Below are positions 26,167 through 35,222 of a stretch of DNA of 38,692 nucleotides, piece after piece. Location: NCBI GenBank assembly GCA_035532115.1, contig DATKRO010000051.1, positions 1-38,692 of the forward strand. Direction: 5' to 3'. A program made the translations under genes and the position numbers. The stretch is from Acaudatibacter sp035532115 (lineage in GTDB: Bacteria; Pseudomonadota; Alphaproteobacteria; Caulobacterales; Caulobacteraceae). Position 1 is the first letter of the stretch, and each line of letters starts with the position of its first letter. Below the pieces are notes generated by a model. The model worked only from the letters and a program-made list of their open reading frames with translations, did not search any database and had not been told where the DNA came from.

Positions 26167-26757
26167 TCAGGCCGGCGCCAGCCGCTTCACGCCGGCCAGA
26201 TCGAGGAAGTTGGCGAGCAGCCGATGCCCGCCCTCGCTGGCGATGCTCTCGGGGTGGAACTGCACGCCGTGCAGGGGCCGGGCGCGGTGGACGAGGCCCA
26301 TGATCTCGCCGTCGTCGGTCCAGGCGGTGACGCGCAGGCCGGGCGGCAGGCCATCGGCGGCCACCGCCAGGCTGTGATAGCGCGTCGCCGTGAAGGGGTC
26401 GGCGAGGCCGGCGACGACGCCCTCGCCACGGTGATGGATGGGGCTGGTCTTGCCATGCATCAGGCTCTTGGCGGGCACGACCTTCGCGCCCATCGCCTGG
26501 CCGATCGCCTGGTGGCCGAGACAGACGCCGAGAATCGGCAAGGCGGCCGGCGCCGCGGCGATCAGCTCCAGGCAGATGCCGGCCTCGCTGGGCGTGCACG
26601 GCCCCGGCGACAGCACCACCGCCTGCGGCCGCAGCCCCAGCGCCTCGGCCGCGCTCAGCGCGTCGTTGCGCCGCACCACGACCTCGGCGCCCAGCTCGCT
26701 GAGATAGTGGACCAGATTGTAGGTGAAACTGTCGTAGTTATCGATGACCAGGATCAT
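26167..26757 (-). CDS. trpG: Anthranilate synthase component II (glutamine amidotransferase)
   Basis: A 196-residue class I glutamine amidotransferase that supplies ammonia to TrpE. It begins M-I-L-V-I-D-N-Y-D-S-F-T-Y-N-L-V. The catalytic triad is visible as the cysteine of G-V-C-L-G-H-Q and the histidine-glutamate of Q-F-H-P-E-S. The oxyanion-side S-P-G-P-C-T-P motif is also present. A 73-base gap separates it from trpE upstream, longer than between the other trp genes but still compatible with one transcript. Confidence 0.96.
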   Translation of the reverse strand: MILVIDNYDSFTYNLVHYLSELGAEVVVRRNDALSAAEALGLRPQAVVLSPGPCTPSEAGICLELIAAAPAALPILGVCLGHQAIGQAMGAKVVPAKSLMHGKTSPIHHRGEGVVAGLADPFTATRYHSLAVAADGLPPGLRVTAWTDDGEIMGLVHRARPLHGVQFHPESIASEGGHRLLANFLDLAGVKRLAPA

Positions 26758-26830
26758 GGGGCGGGGGTCCTCTGGGCGCGTTCTAGGCCTTAGCCAGGAG
26801 TCGGCAAAGAGGGGTCGGCGCAGGCCGCCC

Positions 26831-28384
26831 TCAGGCGAATCGCCAGGCTTCGCTCGCGGCCTGGCGCAGGGCGCGGGCCTTCTGGAGGGTCTCCTGGTAT
26901 TCCGCGTCCGGGTCGGAATCGGCGACGACGCCGCCGCCGGCCTGGACGAAGGCCATGCCGTCCTTGAAGAGCGCGGTCCTGAGCACGATGCAGGTGTCCA
27001 CCGAGCCGTCGGCGCCGAAGTAGCCGACGGCGCCGGCGTAGGCGAGCCCGCGCTTCTCGGTCTCGAGTTCGTCGATGATCTGCATGGCCCGCACCTTCGG
27101 CGCGCCCGAGAGGGTGCCGGCCGGCAGGGCCGCCATCAGCACGTCCACCGGATCGAGACCCTCGGGCGCATCGCCCTCGACGTTGGAGACCAGATGCATG
27201 ACGTGGCTGTAGCGCTCGACGAAGAAGCTGGCGGTGACGCGCACGTGCGGGCCTGGGCGCGCCGTGGCGGGGGCGTTGCGGCCGGCCTGGTCCAGGAGGG
27301 CGACGCGGCCGACGTCGTTGCGGCCGAGGTCGAGCAGCATCAGGTGCTCGGCGTGCTCCTTGGGGTCGGCGAGGAGTTCGGCTTCCAGGGCGGCGTCCTC
27401 GGCCGGCGTCGCGCCCCGCGGCCGGGTGCCGGCAAGCGGGCGGATGGTGATCCTGCCGTTCCTCAGTCGCACCAGGATCTCAGGGGAGGAGCCGGCGAGC
27501 TGGAAATCCGGGAAGTTCAGGAAAAAGAGAAACGGCGAGGGGTTGGCGCGGCGCAGCGCCCGGTAGAGGGCGAACGGGTCGTGCGGATAGGGGGCGCGGA
27601 GGCGGTGGCTCGGCACCACCTGGAAGACATCGCCGGCGCGGATATAGGCCTTGGCCCGCTCGACGATGGCCCAGTAGGCCTTGCGCCCGACCGGGGAGAC
27701 GAACCGGTCCGGCTCGGGCGCGGCGGCGGCCAGGGAGGCGGCGCTCCGGGCGGCGGGGGCGGGCAGGGGCCTCGCCAGAGCCGCGGCGACGCGCTCGAGG
27801 CGTGCGGCGGCGGCGGCGTAGGCCTCGCCGGCGGCGAGCGCGGAGGGCCGCACCGTGGTGACGAGGATGATCTCCTGGGCGACGCCGTCGAAGATCGCCA
27901 CGATCGAGGGGCGGATCAGCACCGCGTCGGGCAGGCCGAGGGGATCGCGATTGAGGTCCGGCAGCGGCTCGACGAGGCGGATCATGTCGTAGCCGACGAC
28001 GCCGAAGACGCCGGCGGCCATGGGCGGCAGGCCGGCGGGCAGGTCGAGCCTGGAGCGCGCCACCAGATCCTTCAGCGAGGCCAGCGCCGTCTCGCCGTCG
28101 GGGCGGAAGACGCCCGTCTCGATCGCCTCGCCCTCGGCGATCTCGGCGGCGTCGCCGCGGCAGCGCCAGACCAGATCCGGCGCCATCGCCAGCGCCGAAT
28201 AGCGGCCGCGCCAGGCGCCGCCCTCCACCGATTCGAAGAGGAAGCTGTAGGGCCTGCCGTGGGCGATCTTCAGATAGGCAGAGACCGGGGTCTCCAGGTC
28301 ATCGACGAGGCGGCGGAACACCACCTGGGCCTGGCCGCACTCATAGCCCTGCGCGAAGGCGTCCAGCGCCGGCTCGAGGCTCAC
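26831..28384 (-). CDS. trpE: Anthranilate synthase component I
   Basis: A 517-residue chorismate-using enzyme that starts the tryptophan pathway. The N-terminal part has F-L-F-E-S-V-E-G-G, the L-L-E-S-type region where tryptophan binds for feedback control. The C-terminal chorismate-binding domain shows V-V-P-S-H-R, N-P-S-P-F-L-F-F-L-N-F, I-R-P-L-A-G-T-R-P-R-G, the L-D-L-G-R-N-D-V-G-R block and L-S-G-A-P-K-V-R-A-M-Q-I-I. It is separate from TrpG. It begins only 18 bases after the ppiD-like stop, so both are probably co-transcribed. No leader-peptide attenuator is visible in that short gap. Confidence 0.97.
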   Translation of the reverse strand: MSLEPALDAFAQGYECGQAQVVFRRLVDDLETPVSAYLKIAHGRPYSFLFESVEGGAWRGRYSALAMAPDLVWRCRGDAAEIAEGEAIETGVFRPDGETALASLKDLVARSRLDLPAGLPPMAAGVFGVVGYDMIRLVEPLPDLNRDPLGLPDAVLIRPSIVAIFDGVAQEIILVTTVRPSALAAGEAYAAAAARLERVAAALARPLPAPAARSAASLAAAAPEPDRFVSPVGRKAYWAIVERAKAYIRAGDVFQVVPSHRLRAPYPHDPFALYRALRRANPSPFLFFLNFPDFQLAGSSPEILVRLRNGRITIRPLAGTRPRGATPAEDAALEAELLADPKEHAEHLMLLDLGRNDVGRVALLDQAGRNAPATARPGPHVRVTASFFVERYSHVMHLVSNVEGDAPEGLDPVDVLMAALPAGTLSGAPKVRAMQIIDELETEKRGLAYAGAVGYFGADGSVDTCIVLRTALFKDGMAFVQAGGGVVADSDPDAEYQETLQKARALRQAASEAWRFA

Positions 28385-28402
28385 TTCGGGCTCACCGGGG
28401 GC

Positions 28403-30409
28403 TCACTGGGCCAGTCCCGCGCCCTTAGCGCCGCCCTTCTCGCCGCCCTGGGGCGCCAGCCTGGCGAGCGTCGCCGCATCGACGCCCACCGCCTGGCGCG
28501 CCAGGGCGAGGTCGGTCGTGGGCTTGACGGACTTCACCGCCGCCTCGTGCACCGTGGCGGCGAGGCCGTCGAGATAGGCGCGGTCCATCTGCTGGCCCAG
28601 CGCCGGCAGCACCTCGCCGATCTGGCTGGCGTCGGCGGCGTGGACGGCGTCGACGCGCCCCACGACCAGCCCCTGCAGCGGCGCCGAGGGGGCGACGAAG
28701 CTCGCGCCCGCCTTCACCGCGAACGCCTGCTGCATCAGCTGCGGGCCCAGAGTCTTGTCGTATTCGGTCTCGGCGATCCGGCGCAGGCCCGCCTGGCGCA
28801 TCACCCGCGCGCCATCGGCCGCAGCCGCGGCGTCCAGCGACTGTCCCCTGGCCATCGACGCCTGCGCGGCCAGCGCCTTCTTCTGCAGCGCCTGGCCGAC
28901 CTCCTGGTCGCGATAGTAGGCGGTGAGGGCGGCGCGCACGCCCTTGTCGGTGAGCGCCGGCGGACTGGGCGCGATCACCTGGTCGACGTGGACGGCGTAG
29001 TATTCGCCCTTGTCGGCGTCCTCCTCGACATCGCTGTCGCCGCCCTGCGGCAGGGCGAAGGCGGTCTTGAGCAGCTTTGGCGAGACCAGGGGATCGGGCT
29101 GGCCGGTGGCGATGTCCTTGCCGTCGGCGGTCACCGGCCCCACCGTCGCGACGGCGGCGCCCACCGCGGCGGCGGCCTTGGCGAGGCTGGCGCCGCTCTG
29201 GCGCGCATCCTCGAATTTCTGGGTGATGTCGTCGACCTTGTCGAGCGCCTCCTGGCGGCGCAGGTCCGCCACGATCTGCGGCCTGGCCGCGGCGAGGCTG
29301 GGCGCCTGGCCGGGGGTGATGCTGGCGACCTTCAGGATCACCGTGCCGAAATCGCCCTGGACCGGGCCGCTGACCTGGCCGGCGCGCATGGCGAAGGCCG
29401 CCGCGGCGGCCTTGCGGTCGGTGACCGCGCTCTGCGGCTGGTTGGTGTAGGTCACCGCATCGACGCCGACGGACCTGGCGACGGCGTTCGGATCCTCGCC
29501 GCGCGCCAGGGCCGCCGCCACGGCGGGCGCGTTCTTCGGGTCCTTCAGCGCGATCTCCACCAGCGAGCGCAGCTCGGGCTTGCCGTATTTCGCCGGGTCG
29601 GCCTGGAACTGCTGCTGCACCGCCGCCGGATCGGCCGGCATGGTGGGCGCGAGCGCCTTGGCGCTGAAGCGCACGATGGCGAGGGTGCGGCGCTCGGGCA
29701 GCATGAAGCGCTGGCTGTTCTGCTTCAGGAACGCCTGGAGCTCGGCGTCGGTCGGCGCGGGCGGGGCCGGCACGCTGGTCAGCGGCAGCACGAAATAGCT
29801 GACGTCCCGGCTTTCCAGCGCCAGGGCCGCCTCGACCGCGCCATAGATCCTGGGGGCGTGGAAGCCGTTGCTCACCGCCGAGCCGAACTCCATGTTGGCG
29901 ACGCTGTCGCGAAGCTCGCGCTGGAAGTCGTTCTGGGTCTGGCCGGTGCTCTGCAGGAAGCGGTTCAGCATGTCCGGATCGAAGCGGCCGGTGACGGGAT
30001 TGTAGAGCTGGGCCAGCTCGGAATCGCCGGACTGGGCGGCGCGGGTCAGCTCGGCGGCGATGACGCTCCCGGACGGGCGCACGCCGGAGCGCCGCAGCAT
30101 CTCGGAATAGGCGGTCTCGACGCTGAGCCGGCTGAGCAGCTCCTGGTCGAGGCCGGCCTCGACGGCCTGGTCGGTGCTGATCGAGGTCTGGCCCTGCTGC
30201 TCCTGGCTTTGCAGCGCGTCGTCGAAGAGCTTCTGGAACTGCTGCGAGGTGACCACCCTGGAGCCCGCCTGCACCACCGCGTCGCCGGAATGGAAGCGAA
30301 AGACGTCGCGCATGCTGCCGGTGCCCAGCATCAGGAACGCCAGCATGATCAGCCCCATTATCCCCGAGGCGATCCACGACTTGGCGAAACGGCGGAAGAG
30401 ACCGAGCAT
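28403..30409 (-). CDS. ppiD: PpiD/SurA-like membrane-anchored peptidyl-prolyl isomerase
   Basis: A 668-residue periplasmic folding factor. A short cytoplasmic start and one membrane anchor (W-I-A-S-G-I-M-G-L-I-M-L-A-F-L-M-L) are followed by a SurA_N-like chaperone region (Q-A-G-S-R-V-V-T-S-Q-Q-F-Q-K-L-F, then S-V-A-N-M-E-F). A parvulin-like domain lies in the middle (G-Q-V-S-G-P-V-Q-G-D-F-G-T-V-I-L-K-V), then a repeated helical region. PpiD assists outer-membrane and exported protein folding. The ATG at 30409 (M-L-G-L-F-R-R-F-A-K-S) opens just before the anchor; the open frame upstream lacks similarity. It is divergent from tpiA. The ppiD-trpE neighbourhood is common in alphaproteobacteria. 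Confidence 0.9.
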   Translation of the reverse strand: MLGLFRRFAKSWIASGIMGLIMLAFLMLGTGSMRDVFRFHSGDAVVQAGSRVVTSQQFQKLFDDALQSQEQQGQTSISTDQAVEAGLDQELLSRLSVETAYSEMLRRSGVRPSGSVIAAELTRAAQSGDSELAQLYNPVTGRFDPDMLNRFLQSTGQTQNDFQRELRDSVANMEFGSAVSNGFHAPRIYGAVEAALALESRDVSYFVLPLTSVPAPPAPTDAELQAFLKQNSQRFMLPERRTLAIVRFSAKALAPTMPADPAAVQQQFQADPAKYGKPELRSLVEIALKDPKNAPAVAAALARGEDPNAVARSVGVDAVTYTNQPQSAVTDRKAAAAAFAMRAGQVSGPVQGDFGTVILKVASITPGQAPSLAAARPQIVADLRRQEALDKVDDITQKFEDARQSGASLAKAAAAVGAAVATVGPVTADGKDIATGQPDPLVSPKLLKTAFALPQGGDSDVEEDADKGEYYAVHVDQVIAPSPPALTDKGVRAALTAYYRDQEVGQALQKKALAAQASMARGQSLDAAAAADGARVMRQAGLRRIAETEYDKTLGPQLMQQAFAVKAGASFVAPSAPLQGLVVGRVDAVHAADASQIGEVLPALGQQMDRAYLDGLAATVHEAAVKSVKPTTDLALARQAVGVDAATLARLAPQGGEKGGAKGAGLAQ

Positions 30410-30531
30410 GGCGCGGGTATAGAGGCGCGAGGAGGCCGGCGGCAAGCGCAAGGGCGGGTGGCGCGGGTGCGCCGGGCCGAGGCATAGTCGCGGGCGCGCC
30501 TCCGCCCGGCCGCTTTGCAAGGGATCCCCGC

Positions 30532-31281
30532 TTGACCGCCCTCCGCCGCCTGATCGCCGGAAACTGGAAGATGCACGGCCTCGCCTCGGCGCTCGACGAG
30601 GCGCGCGCCCTGGCCGCGGCGCTGGACGAGCGCCCGCCCGGCGCGCGCGTGGCGCTCTGTCCGCCGGCCACCCTGATCCACCGCATGAGCGCGGTCCTCG
30701 CCGGCTCCAGGGTCGCCGTCGGCGGTCAGGACTGCCGGGCCGAGCCGGCCGGCGCCTTCACCGGCTGCATCGCCGCCGAGATGCTGGCGGACGCCGGCGC
30801 GAGCCTGGTGGTTCTCGGCCATTCCGAGCGGCGCGGCGCCTATGGCGAGACCAGCGCCGAGATCGCCGCCAAGGCGGGCGCGGCGGTGCGCGCCGGGTTG
30901 GAGCCGATCGTCTGCCTGGGGGAGACCCTGGCCGATCGAGAGGCCGGCCGAGCCTTCGAAGTGGTGCTGGCGCAGCTTGGCCAATCCCTGCCCGAGGTTC
31001 TCGCCGGCCACGCCTTCGCGCTCGCCTACGAGCCGGTGTGGGCGATCGGATCGGGCCGCACGCCGACGCCGCCGCAGATCGAGGCGATGCACGGCGCCAT
31101 CGCCGCGGCCCTGGCCAGGCGCTGGGGCGAGGCGGCCGAGCGGACGCCGATCCTCTACGGCGGCTCGGTCAAGGCGGCCAACGCCGCCGAGATCCTCGCC
31201 CTGCGCTATGTCGGCGGCGCCCTCGTCGGCGGCGCCTCGCTCACCGCCGCCGACTTCCTGCCGATCGTGCGCGCCGCCTGA
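30532..31281 (+). CDS. tpiA: Triosephosphate isomerase
   Basis: A 249-residue TIM barrel, the usual length. Active-site residues are visible: K13 in G-N-W-K-M-H, H97 in L-G-H-S-E-R-R and E167 in A-Y-E-P-V-W-A-I-G, plus the phosphate-binding Y-G-G-S-V-K-A-A-N-A. It interconverts dihydroxyacetone phosphate and glyceraldehyde 3-phosphate. The start is TTG at 30532, with AAGGGA about nine bases upstream; no ATG fits, because the conserved N-terminus begins at once. It is divergent from the ppiD-like gene with about 120 bases between them. Confidence 0.97.
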   Translation: MTALRRLIAGNWKMHGLASALDEARALAAALDERPPGARVALCPPATLIHRMSAVLAGSRVAVGGQDCRAEPAGAFTGCIAAEMLADAGASLVVLGHSERRGAYGETSAEIAAKAGAAVRAGLEPIVCLGETLADREAGRAFEVVLAQLGQSLPEVLAGHAFALAYEPVWAIGSGRTPTPPQIEAMHGAIAAALARRWGEAAERTPILYGGSVKAANAAEILALRYVGGALVGGASLTAADFLPIVRAA

Positions 31282-31290
31282 GCCGGGGGC

Positions 31291-32061
31291 TCAGCGCAGC
31301 ACCGTGAAGCCGTACCTGCGATAGATCGCCGCCGCCTGCGGTCCCTCGAGGAAGCGCAGCACGCCGGGCGCCGCGGCGTTGCGCGAGGCGGCGACCAGGG
31401 CGGCGGGATAGACGATCCTCGGGTGGCTCCAGTCGGGAAAGAGGCCGACGATCTTCACCCTGGGCTCGCTCCTGGCGTCGGTGTCGTAGACGATGCCCAG
31501 CGGGGCTTCGCCCAGGGCCACGAACGCAAGGGCGCCGCGCACGTTCTCGGCCGGGGCGAGGCGGCCGGCGACGCTCTGCCAGACTCCCAGCGACTGCAGC
31601 GCCGCCCGGGCGTACTTGCCCGCCGGAACCTCGGAGGCGGCGACGGCGAGGCGTCCGCCCCCGAGCGCGCGAGCCAGCGCCATGCCCTTGCCGATGGCCA
31701 GATGGACGTGGGCGTCCGCCGCCTCGATCAGCGCCAGGTGGTTGCTGAGGAGGTCGCGCCGGCTCGCCGCCGCGACGAGGCCGCGTTTGGCGGCGTAGTC
31801 CATCCAGTCGACGTCGGCCGAGATGAAGATGTCGGCGGGCGCGCCCTCGCCGATCTGGCGGGCGAGCGCCGAGGAGGCGCCATAGGCGAAGCGCACGCGA
31901 ACGCCGGTGCGGGCGGTATAGGCCGCGCCGACCTCGTCCATGACGTTCTTCAGCGAGGCGGCGGCGAAGACGGTCACCGGCGTGGCGGCCCGCGCCGGCG
32001 CCGCCCGCACGCCCAGCGCCGCCGCCAGTGCGAGGACGAGGACGAGAACAGACCGCATCAT
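31291..32061 (-). CDS. modA: Molybdate ABC transporter periplasmic binding protein
   Basis: A 256-residue periplasmic binding protein with a signal peptide (hydrophobic stretch, then A-R-A-A end near residue 25). It matches the ModA group: T-V-F-A-A-A-S-L-K-N-V-M-D-E near the N-terminus, Y-G-A-S-S-A-L-A-R-Q-I, G-A-P-A-D-I-F-I-S-A-D and G-I-V-Y-D-T-D. ModA binds molybdate or tungstate and delivers it to ModBC. No modB or modC lies next to it, so either the permease is elsewhere or this is an orphan. It begins M-M-R-S; the second Met is an equal choice. It converges on tpiA. Confidence 0.9.
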   Translation of the reverse strand: MMRSVLVLVLALAAALGVRAAPARAATPVTVFAAASLKNVMDEVGAAYTARTGVRVRFAYGASSALARQIGEGAPADIFISADVDWMDYAAKRGLVAAASRRDLLSNHLALIEAADAHVHLAIGKGMALARALGGGRLAVAASEVPAGKYARAALQSLGVWQSVAGRLAPAENVRGALAFVALGEAPLGIVYDTDARSEPRVKIVGLFPDWSHPRIVYPAALVAASRNAAAPGVLRFLEGPQAAAIYRRYGFTVLR

Positions 32062-32083
32062 GGCGCCCTCCGCAGTTCCGCCA

Positions 32084-32599
32084 TCATAGCAGCAGTCCGA
32101 AGCTGCGGCAGTCGCGGCGCTCGCCGGCGCGCTGGACGTGGCCGCGCAGATAGCCCTCGGCCTCGAAGCCGAGCCTGGCGAGCAGGCGCTCGGACCGCTC
32201 GTTGCCGGCGTGGGTGCGGGCCCAGAGGCGCTTCAGCCCCAGCGACGCCGCATGGCCGACGACGGCGCGCATGGCCTCGAGGCCATAGCCCAGCCCCCAG
32301 GCCGCGCGGGCGAGCACGAAGCCCACCTCGGCGCGGCGGTGGCGCCAGTCGATCCCAGTCAGCTCGCAGGCGCCGAGGAAGGCCGCCGCCGCGCCGAGCT
32401 CCACCGCCCAGTAGTGCGCCGCGCCGGCCTGCATGTCCTCGACCTGGGCGGCGACCATGCGCCGGCTGATCTCCGGATCGACGATCTCGGGCCCATCCCA
32501 ATGGGCCATCACCTGGGGATCGCTCATGATCGGATAGAGCTCGCGCCAGTCGGCGGTCACGATCGGGCGCAACACCAGGCGTTCGGTTTCGAGAATCAC
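32084..32599 (-). CDS. GNAT-family N-acetyltransferase (RimJ/RimL-like)
   Basis: A 171-residue acetyltransferase. It begins E-T-E-R-L-V-L-R-P, typical of the RimJ/RimL branch of GNAT. The acetyl-CoA-binding block is seen as R-A-A-W-G-L-G-Y-G-L-E-A-M and then N-E-R-S-E-R-L-L-A-R-L-G-F-E-A-E-G. The family moves an acetyl group to protein N-termini or small amines; the substrate here cannot be told. The start is a GTG (32599) without a strong ribosome-binding site. The end lies about 20 bases before the modA-like start, so the two may be read together. Confidence 0.85.
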   Translation of the reverse strand: MILETERLVLRPIVTADWRELYPIMSDPQVMAHWDGPEIVDPEISRRMVAAQVEDMQAGAAHYWAVELGAAAAFLGACELTGIDWRHRRAEVGFVLARAAWGLGYGLEAMRAVVGHAASLGLKRLWARTHAGNERSERLLARLGFEAEGYLRGHVQRAGERRDCRSFGLLL

Positions 32600-32659
32600 G
32601 GGGACTTGGACCGGGGCGGACGCGTCCCCAGCTATGGCGCGGCGGAGCGGCGGATGCTA

Positions 32660-32707
32660 GAGCGCGTTCCGCAAAAGTGGAACCGGTGTTGCGACCCGAA
32701 CGCGCTC
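32660..32707. repeat. Palindromic intergenic element (AAAAGTGGAACCGGT class)
   Basis: GAGCGCGTTC at 32660 and GAACGCGCTC at 32698 are a perfect ten-base inverted repeat. Between them CGCAA and TTGCG form a second, inner inverted repeat around AAGTGGAACCGGTG. The core resembles a mosaic repeat scattered between genes in many alphaproteobacteria. It lies about 70 bases before secG, so it may affect transcript ends or simply be a repetitive element. Confidence 0.7.
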
Positions 32708-32776
32708 CCGCGTTTTGACTCTGGGCCGCTCGCCCGGGCCACGAGTAAACCTGCTCGCTTCTCCTGGACCGCTTTC

Positions 32777-33517
32777 ATGCTGAACGGCCTGCTGATCACC
32801 CTCATGCTCATGGTGTGCGTCGCCCTCGTCGCGGTGGTGCTGCTGCAGCGCTCCGAGGGCGGCGCCTTCGGGATGGGCGGCGGCCCCACCGGCCTGATCA
32901 CGACGCGCGGCGCCGGCGACCTGTTGACGCGGACGACGTGGATTCTCTTCGGGCTGTTCCTGGGGCTCAGCCTGGTCATGACCCTCCTCGGCGCGCATTC
33001 CCGCAACTCCTCGTCGCTGCTCAACCAGCTCGAGCGCCAGCAGGCCAACCCGAATGCGCTGATCCAGAAGCCGGTCCCGGCGCCCGGCGCGCCGCTTCCC
33101 TCCGCCGGCCCGGGCGCGGCGCTTCCGGCGCCGCCGCTGCCCGGCGCGGCGCCGTCGCCCGCGGCCCTGCCGTTCCTCGCGCCTTCGACCGCCGCGCCGC
33201 CGATCGCCGCGCCGCTGCCCAAGGCGCCCGCGCCGGCGCGGGCCAAGGTCAGCAGCCGCAAGCCCGTCGTCGCCCACGCGGTGACGCGGCGCGCGGCGCC
33301 GCCGGCCGCGTCCGCCGCGCCGGCCGCACCGGCGTCCACCCCCGAAACCGCCGCCCAGCCATCCGCCCAGCCATCCGCCCAGCCACCCGTCCAGGCGGCG
33401 CCCGCGAGCCCTGCGTCCTCCGGCGCGGCGATGGGACCGGCGTCGCCGAAGCTGGACCTGACGCCGCCGGCGCCCAAGGCAGATCAGAATGCGCCGGTCT
33501 CGACCGGATCGCCCTGA
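32777..33517 (+). CDS. secG: SecG preprotein translocase subunit with long Ala/Pro-rich tail
   Basis: A 246-residue protein. The first about 80 residues are SecG: two membrane helices (M-L-N-G-L-L-I-T-L-M-L-M-V-C-V and W-I-L-F-G-L-F-L-G-L-S-L-V-M-T) flanking L-L-Q-R-S-E-G-G-A-F-G-M-G-G-G and L-T-R-T-T-W. SecG stabilises SecYE and aids SecA-driven export. Family members are usually 75-130 residues; here about 160 residues rich in Ala, Pro and Ser follow, with a short repeat of P-S-A-Q. The extension is probably unstructured. I chose the ATG at 32777 because it opens the first helix. pyrG follows 67 bases later. Confidence 0.92.
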   Translation: MLNGLLITLMLMVCVALVAVVLLQRSEGGAFGMGGGPTGLITTRGAGDLLTRTTWILFGLFLGLSLVMTLLGAHSRNSSSLLNQLERQQANPNALIQKPVPAPGAPLPSAGPGAALPAPPLPGAAPSPAALPFLAPSTAAPPIAAPLPKAPAPARAKVSSRKPVVAHAVTRRAAPPAASAAPAAPASTPETAAQPSAQPSAQPPVQAAPASPASSGAAMGPASPKLDLTPPAPKADQNAPVSTGSP

Positions 33518-33584
33518 GCCAGGGCGCCGCTGGCGGCCGTCGCCGGGCGACGCGCCGCCCGAATCGGGGCTAACCTGAACGCCC

Positions 33585-35222
33585 ATGGCCCGGTACATCT
33601 TCATCACCGGCGGCGTGGTCTCATCCCTTGGAAAGGGCCTGGCCTCCGCGGCCCTCGGCGCGCTGTTGCAGGCGCGCGGCTACGGGGTGCGGCTCAGGAA
33701 GCTCGACCCCTACCTCAACGTCGATCCGGGCACGATGAGCCCCTACCAGCACGGCGAGGTTTTCGTCACCGACGACGGCGCCGAGACCGACCTCGACCTC
33801 GGCCACTACGAGCGCTTCACCGGCGTTTCAGCGACCAGGGCCGACAACATCACCAGCGGCCAGATCTACAAGACCATCCTCGAGCGCGAGCGGCGCGGCG
33901 ACTACCTCGGCGCCACGGTGCAGGTGATTCCGCACGTCACCGACGAGATCAAGCGCTTCGTCCTCGCCGATCCGGGCGAGGGCGTCGACTTCGTCCTGGT
34001 GGAGATCGGCGGCACCGTGGGCGACATCGAGGGCCTGCCGTTCTTCGAGGCGATCCGCCAGCTCGGCCAGGAGCTGCCGCGCGGCCACGCCTGCTTCGTG
34101 CATCTGACGCTGCTGCCCTTCATCAAGACCGCCGGCGAGATGAAGACCAAGCCGACGCAGCATTCGGTGAAGGAGCTGCGCTCCATCGGCATCCAGCCGG
34201 ACGTGATCCTGTGCCGCTGCGAGCGGCCGATCCCGGCCGAGGAGAAGCGCAAGATCGGGCTCTTCTGCAACGTGCGCCCCTCGGCGGTGATCCAGGCCCT
34301 GGATGCGGCCGACATCTACGCCGTGCCGCTCGACTACCACGCCCAGGGGCTGGACGCGGAGGTGCTGGACGTCTTCGGCGTGCGCGGCGCGCCGGAGCCC
34401 GACCTCACCCGCTGGCGCGAGATCGCCGAGCGCCTGACCCGACCCGACGGCGAAGTCACCATCGCGGTCGTCGGCAAGTACACGGTGCTGAAGGACGCCT
34501 ACAAGTCGCTGATCGAGGCTCTGGTCCACGGCGGCCTCGCCAACCAGGTGAAGGTCAACCTCGACTGGGTGGAGAGCGAGGCCTTCGAGGGCGACGAGGG
34601 CGCGGCGGCCACCAGGCTCGAGGGGGTGCACGGCATTCTGGTGCCGGGCGGCTTCGGCGAGCGCGGTTCGGAGGGCAAGATCCGCGCCGCCAAGTTCGCC
34701 CGCGAGCGCCAGGTGCCTTATTTCGGCGTCTGCTTCGGCATGCAGATGGCGGTGATCGAGGTCTGCCGCAATCTGGCCGACCTGCCTTGCGCCTCCTCCA
34801 GCGAGTTCGGCCCGGCCAAGGCGCCGGTCGTCGGACTGATGACCGAGTGGGTGCGCGGCAACGAACGCGAGCTGCGCTCCGGCGAGGACGATGTCGGCGG
34901 CACCATGCGCCTGGGCGCCTATGACGCGGTGCTGACGCCCGGCTCCAAGGCGGCCCAGATCTACGGCGCCGCCGCGATCAGCGAGCGCCACCGGCATCGC
35001 TACGAGGTCAACATCGGCTATCTCGGCGCCTTCGAAGCGGCGGGCCTGAAGATGACCGGCGTCTCGCCCGATGGCCTGCTGCCGGAGATCGTCGAGCGCG
35101 AAGACCACCCCTGGTTCATCGGCGTGCAGTTCCACCCCGAACTGAAGAGCCGCCCCTTTGCGCCGCATCCGCTCTTCGCCAGCTTCATCGCCGCGGCGGT
35201 GGAGCAGAGCCGGCTGGTGTAG
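33585..35222 (+). CDS. pyrG: CTP synthase
   Basis: A 545-residue enzyme that aminates UTP to CTP. The N-terminal synthetase domain has I-F-I-T-G-G-V-V-S-S-L-G-K-G (P-loop) and D-P-Y-L-N-V-D-P-G-T-M-S-P. The C-terminal glutaminase domain has F-G-V-C-F-G-M-Q with C383 and Q-F-H-P-E with H517 and E519. It begins at ATG 33585, 67 bases after secG, the usual alphaproteobacterial order. A GC-rich region with hairpins follows before rpmF. Confidence 0.98.
   Translation: MARYIFITGGVVSSLGKGLASAALGALLQARGYGVRLRKLDPYLNVDPGTMSPYQHGEVFVTDDGAETDLDLGHYERFTGVSATRADNITSGQIYKTILERERRGDYLGATVQVIPHVTDEIKRFVLADPGEGVDFVLVEIGGTVGDIEGLPFFEAIRQLGQELPRGHACFVHLTLLPFIKTAGEMKTKPTQHSVKELRSIGIQPDVILCRCERPIPAEEKRKIGLFCNVRPSAVIQALDAADIYAVPLDYHAQGLDAEVLDVFGVRGAPEPDLTRWREIAERLTRPDGEVTIAVVGKYTVLKDAYKSLIEALVHGGLANQVKVNLDWVESEAFEGDEGAAATRLEGVHGILVPGGFGERGSEGKIRAAKFARERQVPYFGVCFGMQMAVIEVCRNLADLPCASSSEFGPAKAPVVGLMTEWVRGNERELRSGEDDVGGTMRLGAYDAVLTPGSKAAQIYGAAAISERHRHRYEVNIGYLGAFEAAGLKMTGVSPDGLLPEIVEREDHPWFIGVQFHPELKSRPFAPHPLFASFIAAAVEQSRLV

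Noticed and set aside
26744..30487. A 1247-codon open frame on the plus strand across trpE and the ppiD-like gene
   Set aside because: It is antisense to two clear genes and low in complexity (Arg/Gly/Ala-rich), so it is a GC shadow.
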